A stretch of 64,000 bases of DNA from Ornithinibacillus sp. 4-3 (GTDB taxonomy: Bacteria; Bacillota; Bacilli; Bacillales; Amphibacillaceae). The notes beneath the pieces were generated by a model. It had not been told where the DNA came from. It did not search any database and worked only from the letters and a program-made list of their open reading frames with translations. Position numbers and translations under genes: made by a program. The DNA is taken from assembly GCF_040958695.1 (NCBI RefSeq), contig NZ_CP162599.1, forward strand, positions 96,001-160,000. Direction: 5' to 3'. Below are positions 13,059 to 21,727 of the stretch, in pieces (positions within the stretch are counted from its first letter, which is position 1; every line of letters starts with the position of its first letter).

Positions 13059-13709
13059 ATGAGCATGTTTAAACGAATGAAAGAGGATATGGATAATATC
13101 TTTGACCAGGATCCCGCTGCACGTTCGTACGTAGAAGTCTTTTTGACATATTCTGGTTTACATGCGCTATGGGCCCATCGAGTGGCACATGTTTTCTATC
13201 GATGGAAGCTATATTTTATTGCTCGTGTTATTTCGCAAATCAGTCGCTTTTTAACGGGTATTGAGATCCATCCTGGAGCAAAGATTGGTAGGAAGTTTTT
13301 TATTGATCATGGAATGGGTGTAGTTATCGGAGAAACATGTGAAATAGGAGATAATGTAACCATTTATCAAGGTGTAACACTTGGTGGTACAGGTAAAGAA
13401 AAGGGAAAACGTCATCCAACCATTAAAGATAATGTTTTAATTGCAACAGGAGCAAAAGTGCTTGGTTCGATAACGATTGGCGAGTATTCTAAAGTGGGTG
13501 GAGGTTCTGTTGTACTAAAAGATGTACCAGATCATGCTACTGTCGTTGGTATTCCTGGTCGAGTCGTTGTTAAAGATGGTGAGAGGGTAACTCATAATTT
13601 AGACCATCATATCTTGCCAGACCCTATTGCTGATCGTTTTAAACGGCAACAAGAGGAGATTGAGCTTTTGAAAGCAGAAATAGAAAAATTAAAGGGAGAT
13701 AGAGAGTAA
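13059..13709 (+). CDS. cysE: Serine O-acetyltransferase
   Basis: CysE makes O-acetylserine from serine and acetyl-CoA, the committed step of cysteine synthesis. The 216-aa protein has a short helical N-terminal domain and then a left-handed beta-helix of hexapeptide repeats. It carries the typical [23 protein letters not shown] segment with the catalytic His near residue 88. The start ATG at 13059 has AAAGG upstream. It is the first gene after the tRNA-Cys T-box, and its stop codon overlaps the cysS start by one base (TAATG), so supply and charging of cysteine are jointly controlled. Confidence 0.95.
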   Translation: MSMFKRMKEDMDNIFDQDPAARSYVEVFLTYSGLHALWAHRVAHVFYRWKLYFIARVISQISRFLTGIEIHPGAKIGRKFFIDHGMGVVIGETCEIGDNVTIYQGVTLGGTGKEKGKRHPTIKDNVLIATGAKVLGSITIGEYSKVGGGSVVLKDVPDHATVVGIPGRVVVKDGERVTHNLDHHILPDPIADRFKRQQEEIELLKAEIEKLKGDRE

Positions 13710-15112
13710 TGACAATCAATATTTATAATACATTGACACGTCAAAAGGAAGCATTTAAGACAATTGAACCAAATAAAGTACGAATGTATGTCTGTGGTCC
13801 AACTGTTTATAATTATATTCATATTGGAAATGCACGTCCTGCAATTGTGTTCGATACAGTTCGTCGTTATTTAGAGTATCAAAAATTTGAAGTGAAGTAT
13901 GTATTAAATTTCACAGATGTAGATGATAAGATAATTGATGCTTCTCAAAAATTAGGTGAGAGTGTTAACACATTAACCAATCGTTTTATTGATGCTTATT
14001 TAAATGATGTTCGTGCACTTGGCGTGAAAAAGGCAACATATCACCCGAGAGTGACAGAAACAATGGATGAAATCATTGAATTTGTTAAAGGATTAATTGA
14101 TAAGGGCTATGCGTATGAAATAGAAGGAGATGTCTATTTCAAACCACGTGCATTTGATGAATACGGGAAACTTTCTGATCAATCCATTGATGAATTGCGT
14201 TCTGGTGCGCGTATTCGTGTAGGGGAAATTAAAGAGGATCCACTTGACTTTGCATTATGGAAAAAAGCAAAGCCTGGCGAAATTGCATGGGAATCACCTT
14301 GGGGAGAAGGGCGTCCGGGCTGGCATATTGAATGTTCTGCAATGGCAAAAAAATATTTAGGAGAAACCATTGATATTCATGCTGGAGGTCAAGATTTAAC
14401 ATTTCCACACCATGAGAATGAAATTGCGCAGTCAGAAGCATTAAATGAAAAGCCATTTGCTAATTACTGGATGCATAATGGATATATGAACATTGATAAT
14501 GAGAAGATGTCAAAATCACTCGGTAACTTTATTTTAACGAAGGATTTATTAGCAAATCATGACCCACAAGTATTACGATTCTTTATGCTAAGTGTGCATT
14601 ATCGTAATCCGATTAACTTTACAGAGGATTTACTCGAAAGTGCGAAAAATAGCTTTGAACGAATTAAAACAGCGTATTTTAACTTGTCACATCGCAAGGA
14701 AACAAGCACAAACTTACCTCAAGATAATACAGAATGGTTTGCGAAAATAGATGATCTCCGTAAGCAATTTGAAGAAGCGATGAATGATGATTTCAACACA
14801 GCAAATGCAATTTCTGTGTTATTTGATATTGCAAAGGAAGCAAATGTTTATTTAAATGAAAAGCAAACATCTGAAGAAGTTATTGAAGCATTCCAAGCAT
14901 TGCTTCGTACCTTCTTAGGTGTACTAGGGATTGAGCTACAAGAAGAAGCAGAATTGCTAGATGATGAAATCGAAGCATTAATCGCAGAGCGTGAGGATGC
15001 TAGGAAGAATCGTGATTTCGCACGTGCAGATGCTATTCGTGATGAATTACGCAGCCAGGATATTATTTTAGAGGATACGGCACAAGGGGTTCGTTGGAAG
15101 AGAGGTTCCTAA
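13709..15112 (+). CDS. cysS: Cysteinyl-tRNA synthetase
   Basis: This class I synthetase attaches cysteine to tRNA-Cys. It has 467 aa. The HIGH-type motif HIGNARP is near residue 36, the KMSKSLGNF loop is near residue 268, and the zinc ligands expected for the family include the Cys of the [10 protein letters not shown] segment. Expression should depend on the upstream T-box. It overlaps cysE by 1 nt and mrnC by 1 nt (TAATG in both cases), giving a tight, probably coupled operon. Confidence 0.97.
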   Translation: MTINIYNTLTRQKEAFKTIEPNKVRMYVCGPTVYNYIHIGNARPAIVFDTVRRYLEYQKFEVKYVLNFTDVDDKIIDASQKLGESVNTLTNRFIDAYLNDVRALGVKKATYHPRVTETMDEIIEFVKGLIDKGYAYEIEGDVYFKPRAFDEYGKLSDQSIDELRSGARIRVGEIKEDPLDFALWKKAKPGEIAWESPWGEGRPGWHIECSAMAKKYLGETIDIHAGGQDLTFPHHENEIAQSEALNEKPFANYWMHNGYMNIDNEKMSKSLGNFILTKDLLANHDPQVLRFFMLSVHYRNPINFTEDLLESAKNSFERIKTAYFNLSHRKETSTNLPQDNTEWFAKIDDLRKQFEEAMNDDFNTANAISVLFDIAKEANVYLNEKQTSEEVIEAFQALLRTFLGVLGIELQEEAELLDDEIEALIAEREDARKNRDFARADAIRDELRSQDIILEDTAQGVRWKRGS

Positions 15113-15504
15113 TGGCAATTGATGTAAAACAAATGAAAAGCTTAGCTTTAGCCTATATGGGAGATGCCGTATATGAATTATATGTCCGAAATCATTTAGT
15201 GCAAATAGGAGAAGTGAAACCAAATGAATTACATCAACGAGCTATATCCTTCGTTGCTGGTAAAGCACAAGCTGAAATTGTACGTCACTGGATAAGCACA
15301 AAGTTTTTGACAGAAGAAGAGGAGGCAGTTTTTCGCAGAGGTAGAAATGCGAAATCTGCCTCTATCCCAAAAAACTTAGATGTACAAACATATAGACATA
15401 GTACAGGCTTTGAGGCAGTTATTGGATATCATTATTTATTAGGTAATGAGGAAAGATTACAAGAGCTACTTGCTGAAGCAGTTGCTTATGTTGAACAACG
15501 CTAA
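15112..15504 (+). CDS. mrnC: Mini-ribonuclease 3
   Basis: Mini-III is a dimeric RNase III catalytic domain without the dsRNA-binding domain. It trims both ends of 23S rRNA precursor. The 130-aa protein has the catalytic motif [11 protein letters not shown] with Asp18 and a C-terminal acidic helix. I place the start at the ATG overlapping the cysS stop (15112), as in B. subtilis, with AGAGAGG 7 nt upstream. An in-frame ATG at 15094 would add six residues inside cysS. Its place in the cysS operon is conserved in Bacillales. Confidence 0.93.
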   Translation: MAIDVKQMKSLALAYMGDAVYELYVRNHLVQIGEVKPNELHQRAISFVAGKAQAEIVRHWISTKFLTEEEEAVFRRGRNAKSASIPKNLDVQTYRHSTGFEAVIGYHYLLGNEERLQELLAEAVAYVEQR

Positions 15505-15557
15505 ACCTATCATTTTTCTTCACTTGCTCTACATTTTTATACAAAGGAGGAATTTTA

Positions 15558-16301
15558 GTGGATGAAGAACTGATTATTGGAAAAAATCCTGTTTTAGAAG
15601 CATTGAAATCTGGGCGTTCTGTGAATAAAGTGATGATATCTGATCAAGTGAATCAAAATTTTGAACGACAAATTCAACAAGCAGGTAAAAAAGCAGGAAC
15701 AATTGTACAGAAGGTACCAAAAAATAAATTAAACCAACTGACATCAGAGAACCATCAGGGTGTAGTTGCTTATGTCGCTTCTTATCAGTACGCATCATTA
15801 GAAGATTTATTCCAAGCGGCAGAACAAAAAGACGAGTTACCTTTCTTTATTTTATTAGATGAACTGGAGGATCCACATAATCTTGGCTCCATTCTTCGGA
15901 CGGCTGATGCAACAGGCGCGCATGGTGTAATTATCCCTAAGCGACGTTCTGTTGGTTTAACGGCGACAGTAGCGAAAACGTCAACAGGTGCGTTAGAATA
16001 TGTTCCTGTTGTCCGTGTGACAAACATGGTAGATACGATTAATGAACTAAAGGAACGAAATGTCTGGGTTGTTGGGACAGATGCTGAAGGTTCCGAGGAT
16101 TATCGTAATTTAGATGGTGAAACAGCGCTTGCTCTCGTAATTGGTAGTGAAGGAAAAGGCATGAGTCGACTTGTCAAAGAGTCTTGTGACTGGACAGTAA
16201 GTCTTCCAATGAAAGGACAAGTTACATCCTTAAATGCATCCGTTGCTTGCGGATTACTGCTTTATGAAGTATATAGAAAACGACATCCGGTTGGGAACTA
16301 G
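15558..16301 (+). CDS. rlmB: 23S rRNA (guanosine-2'-O)-methyltransferase RlmB
   Basis: This SpoU-class (trefoil-knot SPOUT) enzyme methylates the ribose of G2251 (E. coli numbering) in the P-loop of 23S rRNA. Of its 247 aa, residues 1-80 form the L30e-like RNA-binding domain. The rest is the SpoU catalytic domain with the motifs LDELEDPHNLGSILRTAD, IGSEGKGMSRL and the final SLNASVACGLLLYE. It starts with GTG at 15558, 7 nt after AAAGGAGG. It is followed 2 nt later by rae1. Confidence 0.93.
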   Translation: MDEELIIGKNPVLEALKSGRSVNKVMISDQVNQNFERQIQQAGKKAGTIVQKVPKNKLNQLTSENHQGVVAYVASYQYASLEDLFQAAEQKDELPFFILLDELEDPHNLGSILRTADATGAHGVIIPKRRSVGLTATVAKTSTGALEYVPVVRVTNMVDTINELKERNVWVVGTDAEGSEDYRNLDGETALALVIGSEGKGMSRLVKESCDWTVSLPMKGQVTSLNASVACGLLLYEVYRKRHPVGN

Positions 16302-16303
16302 CA

Positions 16304-16807
16304 ATGAATGTGTTGATTGTTGATGGGTATAACATCATTGGAGCATGGAGGGGATTTCATGAGGTCAATGATTTAGCATTGGCACGTGACCATCTTCTTA
16401 ATTTAATGGCAGATTATCAAGCATTCTCTGGATTTCGTGTCATCGTTGTGTTTGATGCTCATCATGCAGATGGACCAGAAAGTAAAATGGAGCAATATAA
16501 AATAGAAATAATTTATACGAAAAAAGATGAGACAGCAGATGAATGTATAGAGCGGTTAATATTAAAATATAAAAACATTCAAAATGAAGTTTATGTAGCG
16601 ACATCAGATTACTTAGAACAACGCATCATCTTTGGAAAAGGTGCTTTGAGGAAGTCTGCACGAGAGTTGCTTTTAGAGATAGAGGAATTTTCCAAAGAAG
16701 TGGAATCGAAAATGGAAGAGCATAAAAAGGAAAAGCCTCCATCTACTATTAATTTAAATGATGACATTCGTGCGGTATTTGAAAAATGGCGCCGAGGTGT
16801 CAAATAA
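16304..16807 (+). CDS. rae1: Rae1-type ribosome-dependent endoribonuclease (YacP)
   Basis: This is a 167-aa NYN-domain (PIN-like) protein. The N-terminal LIVDGYNIIGAW carries the conserved Asp-Gly-Tyr-Asn of the family, and further acidic residues lie in VVFDAHH and KKDETADE. The B. subtilis homologue enters the ribosomal A site and cleaves mRNA during translation; I assume the same role here. It lies 2 nt after rlmB and is the last gene of the cysE operon, followed by a terminator. Confidence 0.9.
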   Translation: MNVLIVDGYNIIGAWRGFHEVNDLALARDHLLNLMADYQAFSGFRVIVVFDAHHADGPESKMEQYKIEIIYTKKDETADECIERLILKYKNIQNEVYVATSDYLEQRIIFGKGALRKSARELLLEIEEFSKEVESKMEEHKKEKPPSTINLNDDIRAVFEKWRRGVK

Positions 16808-16819
16808 AAAAATCTTAAC

Positions 16820-16856
16820 AAAAAATTCTACATGAAGCGACATGTGGAATTTTTTG
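16820..16856 (+). terminator. Terminator of the cysE-rae1 operon
   Basis: The stem AAAAATTCTACATG pairs with CATGTGGAATTTTT (one G-T pair) across a 6-nt loop and continues into T residues. It separates the operon from sigH, which has its own promoter. Confidence 0.85.
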
Positions 16857-17016
16857 TTGTATAGGATCTATTGATGGCTGAAAAGACTTATCTCTATTCT
16901 ATCTAGCTAATAAATATCTTTTGAAAATAATAGAAAAGAAAGAATGATAAAGTTGTTATATCTCTCTATTTTCGTCAGGATATGATGTTTTTTTACTTCA
17001 TGATAAATTCAGTATA

Positions 17017-17045
17017 TTGAGTTATGGAAGCGCTTACTGTATAAT
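17017..17045 (+). promoter_or_regulatory. sigH promoter with cre-like site in the spacer
   Basis: TTGAGT (17017-17022) and TATAAT (17040-17045) are separated by 17 nt. The spacer holds TGGAAGCGCTTACT (17025-17038), which matches the CcpA cre consensus TGWAANCGNTNWCA at 12 of 14 positions. The two mismatches are G for W at position 3 and T for the last A. CcpA binding here would block RNA polymerase. Promoter confidence is high and cre function is an inference. Confidence 0.75.
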
Positions 17046-17082
17046 CTGTAAATAATTACAAAAGCGGATTGGGGGAGTACAG

Positions 17083-17736
17083 TTGGGTGTTAGCCAATTA
17101 GAAATAGAGAATAGAAGCTTGCACATGTTAGTAGATGATGAATTAGTACAATTAATCCGTCGTGGTCATGCTGAGGCCCTCGATTTTATGATTGAAAAGT
17201 ACAAGAAATTCATTTGGTCAAAGGCGCGTACGTATTTTATTATTGGAGGAGATAGAGAGGATATTATCCAAGAAGGCATGATTGGCTTGTATAAGGCGAT
17301 TTGTGATTATGATCAGGACAAGCTAGCATCGTTTAAGGCATTTGCAGATCTGTGTATTACTAGACAAATGATTACTGCAATTAAAACAGCAACTCGCCAG
17401 AAGCACATTCCTTTGAATTCTTATGTATCACTAGATAAGCCTGTCTATCATGAAGAAGAGTCAGAGCGTACATTATCTGATGTACTTCCTGGAACAAAAG
17501 ATGTAGATCCTCAAGAATTACTTGTTAATCAAGAAAAATATGGACAAATGGAGCTAAAAATGTCTGAATTATTAAGCGATTTAGAGCAGAAGGTATTGCA
17601 ATTATATCTAGATGGTTATTCTTATCAAGAGATCTCAGAGCGGTTGAAGCGACATGTGAAATCGATTGACAATGCTCTTCAACGAGTGAAAAAGAAATTA
17701 GAGGATTTTGTAAAAAAGAGTGATTTTATTTTTTAA
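17083..17736 (+). CDS. sigH: RNA polymerase sigma-H factor
   Basis: SigH is the alternative sigma factor for the transition to stationary phase, competence and early sporulation genes. The 217-aa protein has region 2 (DFMIEKYKKFIWSKARTYF through GDREDIIQEGMIGLYKAI) and a C-terminal region 4 helix-turn-helix (YSYQEISERLKRHVKSIDNA). The start is TTG at 17083 after a GGGGGAG ribosome binding site. No in-frame ATG lies nearby until residue 14. It has its own promoter. The presence of SigH shows descent from a sporulating lineage but does not prove sporulation. Confidence 0.93.
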   Translation: MGVSQLEIENRSLHMLVDDELVQLIRRGHAEALDFMIEKYKKFIWSKARTYFIIGGDREDIIQEGMIGLYKAICDYDQDKLASFKAFADLCITRQMITAIKTATRQKHIPLNSYVSLDKPVYHEEESERTLSDVLPGTKDVDPQELLVNQEKYGQMELKMSELLSDLEQKVLQLYLDGYSYQEISERLKRHVKSIDNALQRVKKKLEDFVKKSDFIF

Positions 17737-17759
17737 AATGGACAAGAACTAATAAATGA

Positions 17760-17788
17760 TTGACACGTTTCTTTGCCCATGCTACATT
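17760..17788 (+). promoter_or_regulatory. Promoter of rpmG-secE
   Basis: A consensus TTGACA (17760-17765), a 17-nt spacer and TACATT (17783-17788) lie just after the sigH stop codon, placing the start site about 28 nt before rpmG. Confidence 0.7.
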
Positions 17789-17822
17789 AATAAAGTATAA
17801 AACCCTGATTTGGGGTGAGATA

Positions 17823-17972
17823 ATGAGTAATAAAGTGATATTAGCTTGTTCAGTTTGTCTAAACAGAAACTATTCGACATATAAAAATCAAACAACGACA
17901 TTAGAACGCTTAGAAGTGAAAAAGTTTTGCAAACACTGCAATTCACATACGCTTCATCGTGAAACGAAATAG
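17823..17972 (+). CDS. rpmG: 50S ribosomal protein L33, zinc-binding form
   Basis: L33 is a small protein near the E site of the 50S subunit. This 49-aa copy keeps both Cys-x2-Cys pairs (Cys9/12 and Cys36/39), so it is the zinc-containing (C+) type. ATG at 17823 is chosen because a GGGGTGAGA ribosome binding site is 5 nt upstream and [12 protein letters not shown] is the family start. An upstream in-frame ATG at 17760 would overlap the promoter. It precedes secE by 29 nt, as in B. subtilis. Confidence 0.93.
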   Translation: MSNKVILACSVCLNRNYSTYKNQTTTLERLEVKKFCKHCNSHTLHRETK

Positions 17973-18001
17973 AGAGTATCCTTCTGGGGGAGTATGGTAA
18001 A

Positions 18002-18169
18002 ATGGTTAAGTTTTTAAAAGACGTATCAAGAGAAATGAAAAAAGTAAGTTGGCCTAAAGGTAAAGAGCTAACAACATATACCATTACAGTTGTGGCAACA
18101 GTAGCGTTTGCGGCGGTTTTCTTTGCAGTGGTTGATTTCTTGATTTCACAAGTATTAAATAGATTATAA
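18002..18169 (+). CDS. secE: Preprotein translocase subunit SecE
   Basis: SecE clamps the SecY channel in the membrane. This short 55-aa Firmicute form has the amphipathic KFLKDVSREMKKVSWPKGKE segment with the conserved W-P, then one membrane helix (residues 26-49) and a short tail. The ATG at 18002 follows GGGGGAG. The gene is only 55 codons but is clear from sequence and from its place between rpmG and nusG. Confidence 0.95.
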   Translation: MVKFLKDVSREMKKVSWPKGKELTTYTITVVATVAFAAVFFAVVDFLISQVLNRL

Positions 18170-18232
18170 AATAATTGATTGAATAAATTGGATTTTTTTA
18201 TGTTATAATGAAAATTAATATGCACGTTAGCA

Positions 18233-18258
18233 AAAACCCGAATGATTCCGGGTTTTTT
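18233..18258 (+). terminator. Hairpin terminator between secE and nusG
   Basis: The stem AAAACCCG pairs with CGGGTTTT (loop AATGATTC) and ends in six T. A TATAAT (18204-18209) with a weak TTGAAT at 19-nt spacing lies upstream, so this may attenuate a separate nusG transcript as well as end the rpmG-secE message. Confidence 0.75.
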
Positions 18259-18396
18259 AATATTGTTTTTAAAATTAATCGACAGAAGTCCTTAGCGTTT
18301 CAATTGAAAAGGTTCGGAGTAATCTTTTTAGTAGGAGATGGGACATAAGATCAAATAATTGATAAAAGATATGTTGTAGGAGGGAGAGGATAAAGC

Positions 18397-18930
18397 ATGG
18401 AAAAGAATTGGTATGTTGTTCATACATATTCTGGTTATGAAAATAAAGTAAAAACAAATTTAGAAAAGCGCGTTGAGACAATGGGGATGCAAGACAAAAT
18501 TTTCCGCGTGCTTGTTCCAGAAGATGAACAAACAGAAGTGAAAGACGGTAAAACAAAATTAACAAAGAAAAAAGTTTTCCCTGGTTATGTATTAGCTGAA
18601 ATGGTTATGACAGATGACTCTTGGTACGTTGTTCGCAATACTCCAGGAGTAACAGGCTTTGTTGGTTCTAGTGGTCAAGGTGCAAGGCCAACAGCATTGC
18701 TTCCAGATGAAGTGGAGGTAGTACTCAAGCGTATGGGTATTAATGATGCTGCCGTTCAGATTGACTTCGAATTAAAAGAAAGTGTACGTGTTTCTGATGG
18801 TCCATTTGCTGATTTTGAAGGAACGATAGAGCATATTGATCATGACAAGAAAGTTGTACGTGTTCATGTTAATATGTTTGGTAGAGAAACACCTGTTGAA
18901 CTAGACTTTTCACAAATTCAAAAATTATAA
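18397..18930 (+). CDS. nusG: Transcription elongation/pausing factor NusG
   Basis: NusG binds the RNA polymerase clamp and, through its KOW domain, couples to S10 or to pause signals. The 177-aa protein has the NGN domain (residues 1-115, starting KNWYVVHTYSGYENKVK) and the C-terminal KOW domain (RVSDGPFADFEGTI to the end). The ATG follows GGAGGGAGAGG. A 227-nt leader with a hairpin terminator separates it from secE, and a second terminator follows. Confidence 0.97.
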   Translation: MEKNWYVVHTYSGYENKVKTNLEKRVETMGMQDKIFRVLVPEDEQTEVKDGKTKLTKKKVFPGYVLAEMVMTDDSWYVVRNTPGVTGFVGSSGQGARPTALLPDEVEVVLKRMGINDAAVQIDFELKESVRVSDGPFADFEGTIEHIDHDKKVVRVHVNMFGRETPVELDFSQIQKL

Positions 18931-19001
18931 AATCAATAGAGCCTCAAAAAGATATGATCTAGCTTTTCACATATACTATCCATCCAGCTGAGGCAAGACA
19001 T

Positions 19002-19042
19002 AAGTGATTTTCTGAAAATAAACAGAAAATCACTTGCTTTTT
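19002..19042 (+). terminator. nusG terminator
   Basis: A 13-bp perfect stem, AAGTGATTTTCTG with CAGAAAATCACTT, is followed by GCTTTTTG. A possible rplK promoter (TTGCTT 19034-19039, 17 nt, TAGAAT 19057-19062) overlaps its right arm. Confidence 0.88.
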
Positions 19043-19111
19043 GTAGATATACGTGCTAGAATTCTCATGTTATTCATATGTGCTTACAAAAGTGAGTTTA
19101 TGAATAAAAAT

Positions 19112-19160
19112 GAGTGGGAGGGTCTCTAAAACTAAACAAGAGTCCCAATTTACCACATCA
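19112..19160 (+). promoter_or_regulatory. Putative L1-binding leader hairpin upstream of rplK
   Basis: GTGG (19114-19117) pairs with CCAC (19153-19156). Between them is an asymmetric internal loop (GA opposite AATTTA) and an upper stem GGGTCTCT with AGAGTCCC. The GTGG-GA-G ... A-CCAC pattern copies the L1-stalk helix of the 23S gene in this same window (GGTGGGAGCC ... ATACCACC, near 1890-1960). L1 is encoded by the second gene of the operon. Autogenous control by L1 is known in bacteria and archaea; binding here is inferred. Confidence 0.6.
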
Positions 19161-19183
19161 CGGACTTTAAGGAGGTATGTCTC

Positions 19184-19609
19184 GTGGCTAAAAAAGTTAT
19201 CAATATTGTAAAACTACAAATCCCAGCAGGAAAAGCAAATCCTGCACCACCAGTTGGACCAGCATTAGGTCAAGCGGGAATTAATATCATGGGATTTTGT
19301 AAGGAGTTCAACGCACAAACACAAGAACAAGCTGGTTTAATTATTCCAGTTGAAATCACAGTGTTTGAAGATCGTTCATTTACTTTCATTACAAAAACTC
19401 CACCAGCAGCTGTTCTTTTAAAGAAAGCAGCAGGTATTGAAAAAGCTTCTGGAGAGCCTAACCGTAACAAGGTTGCTGTCGTGAAGCGCGATAAAGTGAG
19501 AGAAATTGCTGAGAGTAAAATCGTAGACTTAAACGCAGCTGATGTTGAAGCGGCAATGCGTATGGTTGAAGGTACAGCTCGCAGCATGGGAATTACAATC
19601 GAAGACTAA
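19184..19609 (+). CDS. rplK: 50S ribosomal protein L11
   Basis: L11 binds the GTPase-associated centre of 23S rRNA and is needed for the stringent response through RelA sensing. The 141-aa protein has the N-terminal proline-rich segment ([19 protein letters not shown]), which is the thiostrepton-contact region, and the C-terminal rRNA-binding domain. The start is GTG at 19184 after AAGGAGG. It heads the rplK-rplA operon. Confidence 0.97.
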   Translation: MAKKVINIVKLQIPAGKANPAPPVGPALGQAGINIMGFCKEFNAQTQEQAGLIIPVEITVFEDRSFTFITKTPPAAVLLKKAAGIEKASGEPNRNKVAVVKRDKVREIAESKIVDLNAADVEAAMRMVEGTARSMGITIED

Positions 19610-19692
19610 TTATAATTTAGGATAAGTCTCTAAATTATAAAGTAAGGATAATCTTAGTTATCCTTTTTTATAAAAGGCACGGTCTTTTATAA

Positions 19693-19718
19693 GTGGGAGG
19701 TATATCCGCTAAAACCAC
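19693..19718 (+). promoter_or_regulatory. Second putative L1-binding site, upstream of rplA
   Basis: GTGG-GA-GG (19693-19700), a TATAT loop and then CC-GCTAAAA-CCAC (19706-19718) give the same GTGG/CCAC stem with a GA-containing internal loop as the leader of rplK, 19 nt before the rplA start. Repetition of the motif before both genes of the L11-L1 operon supports an autogenous L1 control site. The short GG/CC upper stem is weak. Confidence 0.5.
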
Positions 19719-19736
19719 AATAGAGGAGGAAATGAT

Positions 19737-20432
19737 ATGGCGAAAAAAGGTAAGAAATATAATGAATCTGTAAAGCTTGTTGATCGTTCAAAAGCTTACG
19801 GCATTGAAGAAGCTGTTGCATTACTTAAAAAAGTAGCAAGAGCAAACTTTGATGAGACAGTTGAAGTTGCTTTCCGTTTAGGTGTTAACCCTAAGAAAGC
19901 AGACGAGCAAATCCGTGGAGCAATGGTATTACCACACGGAACTGGTAGAACTCAAAAGGTTCTAGTATTTGCTAAAGGTGAAAAAGTAAAAGAAGCTGAA
20001 GCAGCAGGAGCAGATTATGTAGGAGATCAGGACCTAATTGATAAAATCAATCAAGGTTGGTTCGAATTCGACGTAATTGTTGCTACACCTGATATGATGG
20101 CTGAAGTTGGTAAATTAGGACGTGTATTAGGACCTAAGGGCTTAATGCCAAACCCGAAAACTGGTACAGTAACATTCGACGTTGAAAAAGCTGTTAATGA
20201 TATTAAAGCTGGACAAGTTGAATACCGTGTGGATAGTGCTAGTAATTTACACGTTCCAGTTGGTAAGATCTCTTTTGATGATCAAAAATTAATTGAGAAC
20301 TTCACAGCATTAATCAAAACAATTATTCAAGTGAAGCCACAAGCAGCTAAGGGGACTTATATCCGTAATGTTTCTATTACGTCTACAATGGGCCCTGGAA
20401 TTAAAGTAGATGCATCAGGTTTTACTCGCTAA
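19737..20432 (+). CDS. rplA: 50S ribosomal protein L1
   Basis: L1 forms the mobile stalk that helps release deacylated tRNA from the E site, and it is a classic autogenous translational repressor. The 231-aa protein has the family motifs [23 protein letters not shown] (domain I) and [19 protein letters not shown] (domain II). The ATG follows GAGGAGG. A leader stem resembling the L1 rRNA site precedes it. Confidence 0.97.
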   Translation: MAKKGKKYNESVKLVDRSKAYGIEEAVALLKKVARANFDETVEVAFRLGVNPKKADEQIRGAMVLPHGTGRTQKVLVFAKGEKVKEAEAAGADYVGDQDLIDKINQGWFEFDVIVATPDMMAEVGKLGRVLGPKGLMPNPKTGTVTFDVEKAVNDIKAGQVEYRVDSASNLHVPVGKISFDDQKLIENFTALIKTIIQVKPQAAKGTYIRNVSITSTMGPGIKVDASGFTR

Positions 20433-20439
20433 AAAAAGA

Positions 20440-20468
20440 TTGACTTTACAAGCCTGATTTGTTATGAT
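20440..20468 (+). promoter_or_regulatory. Promoter of the rplJ-rplL leader
   Basis: TTGACT (20440-20445), 17 nt, TATGAT (20463-20468), beginning 8 nt after the rplA stop codon. It gives the L10-L12 genes a transcript of their own starting with the L10 leader. Confidence 0.85.
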
Positions 20469-20474
20469 GAATCT

Positions 20475-20612
20475 CGGCTTGATATATAAATCAAATACGT
20501 TGTACCGTAGACAGTAGGGGCTTTATTGCTTAATCATCCTACCGAGGTGTTTAATTGCAAAATAATCTTTAATGATGTTTGCTTAAGCCTCCATGTCTAC
20601 ATGGAGGCTTTT
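20475..20612 (+). promoter_or_regulatory. L10 leader (ribosomal protein L10(L12)4 autoregulation) with terminator
   Basis: Between the promoter and rplJ are the conserved features of the Firmicute L10 leader. The GTACCGTAGACAGTAGGGG segment (20502-20520) and the CCTACCGAGG partner (20538-20547) form the protein-binding fold. Downstream is a perfect terminator stem GCCTCCATGT with ACATGGAGGC (20587-20608) and four T. Excess L10-L12 complex is expected to favour the terminator. Confidence 0.88.
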
Positions 20613-20664
20613 CTCGTAGAGGCGGTCTTAACAATGTATAACGATGTCAGTTGGAGGTGGAAAA

Positions 20665-21168
20665 ATGTCTAAAGTACTTGAGAGAAAACAAAGTATTGTA
20701 CAAGAAATCAGTGAAAAATTCCAAGAAAGCCAAACAGCTGTTGTTGTTGACTACCGTGGACTAAGCGTATCTGAAGTTACTGCACTACGTAAAGAACTTC
20801 GTGATGCTGGCGTTGAGTATAAAGTTTACAAGAATACATTAACTCGTCGTGCAGTTGCTGATACTGATTTGCAAGGCTTAACTGAAACTTTAACTGGTCC
20901 AACAGCTGTTGCTTTCAGTAAAGATGATGTTGTTGCTCCTGCTAAGATTCTTAGCAATTTCGCTAAAGATCACGAAATGTTAGAAATCAAAGGTGGAGTA
21001 ATTGAAGGAAACGTAGCTACACTTGATCAAATCAAGGAACTTGCTACTCTTCCAGATCATAATGGACTTGTATCTATGTTACTTAGCGTATTACAAGCGC
21101 CTATCCGTAACCTTGCTTACGCTGCAAAAGCTGTTGCTGATCAAAAAGATGAAGCACAGGAAGCTTAA
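20665..21168 (+). CDS. rplJ: 50S ribosomal protein L10
   Basis: L10 anchors the L12 stalk dimers to 23S rRNA. The protein has 167 aa, with the rRNA-binding N-terminal domain ([20 protein letters not shown]) and a C-terminal helix for L12. I start at ATG 20665, 5 nt after GGAGGTGG, giving MSKVLERKQ; an upstream in-frame ATG at 20644 lies before that site. It is preceded by the L10 leader attenuator, and rplL follows after 63 nt. Confidence 0.95.
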   Translation: MSKVLERKQSIVQEISEKFQESQTAVVVDYRGLSVSEVTALRKELRDAGVEYKVYKNTLTRRAVADTDLQGLTETLTGPTAVAFSKDDVVAPAKILSNFAKDHEMLEIKGGVIEGNVATLDQIKELATLPDHNGLVSMLLSVLQAPIRNLAYAAKAVADQKDEAQEA

Positions 21169-21231
21169 TTTTTGTACGAAATGATTACGAAAAAATAAAA
21201 TAATGGTTTATTTAAATTAGGAGGAAATAAA

Positions 21232-21597
21232 ATGACTACAGAACAAATCCTTGAAGCTGTAAAAAACATGACAGTTTTAGAATTAAATGATTTAGTTAAA
21301 GCAATTGAAGAAGAATTTGGAGTAACTGCTGCAGCACCTGTTGCTGTTGTAGCTGGTGGAGCTGCTGAAGGTGGCGCTGAAGAAAAATCTGATTTTGACG
21401 TTGTACTTGCTGATGCTGGTGCTTCTAAGATTAAAGTAATCAAAGCTGTTCGTGAAATCACTGGCCTTGGTCTTAAAGATGCTAAAGAGCTTGTAGATGG
21501 AGCTCCAAAAGCAATTAAAGAAGGCGTAGCTAAAGAAGAAGCTGAAGAAATGAAAGCTAAGTTAGAAGAAGCTGGAGCTTCAGTAGAACTTAAATAA
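21232..21597 (+). CDS. rplL: 50S ribosomal protein L7/L12
   Basis: L12 is the multi-copy stalk protein that recruits and activates translational GTPases. The 121-aa acidic protein has the N-terminal dimerisation helices, an alanine/glycine-rich hinge (residues 35-50) and the C-terminal factor-binding domain ([20 protein letters not shown]). A strong AGGAGG precedes the ATG, and an intrinsic terminator follows. Confidence 0.97.
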   Translation: MTTEQILEAVKNMTVLELNDLVKAIEEEFGVTAAAPVAVVAGGAAEGGAEEKSDFDVVLADAGASKIKVIKAVREITGLGLKDAKELVDGAPKAIKEGVAKEEAEEMKAKLEEAGASVELK

Positions 21598-21615
21598 TTA
21601 AAATATGAAATAAAA

Positions 21616-21645
21616 AAAGCTCGTCAATTTTTTGACGGGCTTTCA
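21616..21645 (+). terminator. rplJ-rplL terminator
   Basis: The stem AAAGCTCGTCAA pairs with TTGACGGGCTTT (one G-T pair), with a short T loop and a T-rich end, 19 nt after rplL. Confidence 0.85.
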
Positions 21646-21727
21646 CCATCTTTTGATACTTAGAAACAGTCAGGTGCTTTAAATGACCTGATGTCTGTAA
21701 TGATTATAAGAAAAAGCGGGTGTCGTT

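Noticed and set aside
18275..18565. Reverse-strand reading frame over the start of nusG
   Set aside because: It is the shadow of nusG and its leader, with no ribosome binding site or family features.
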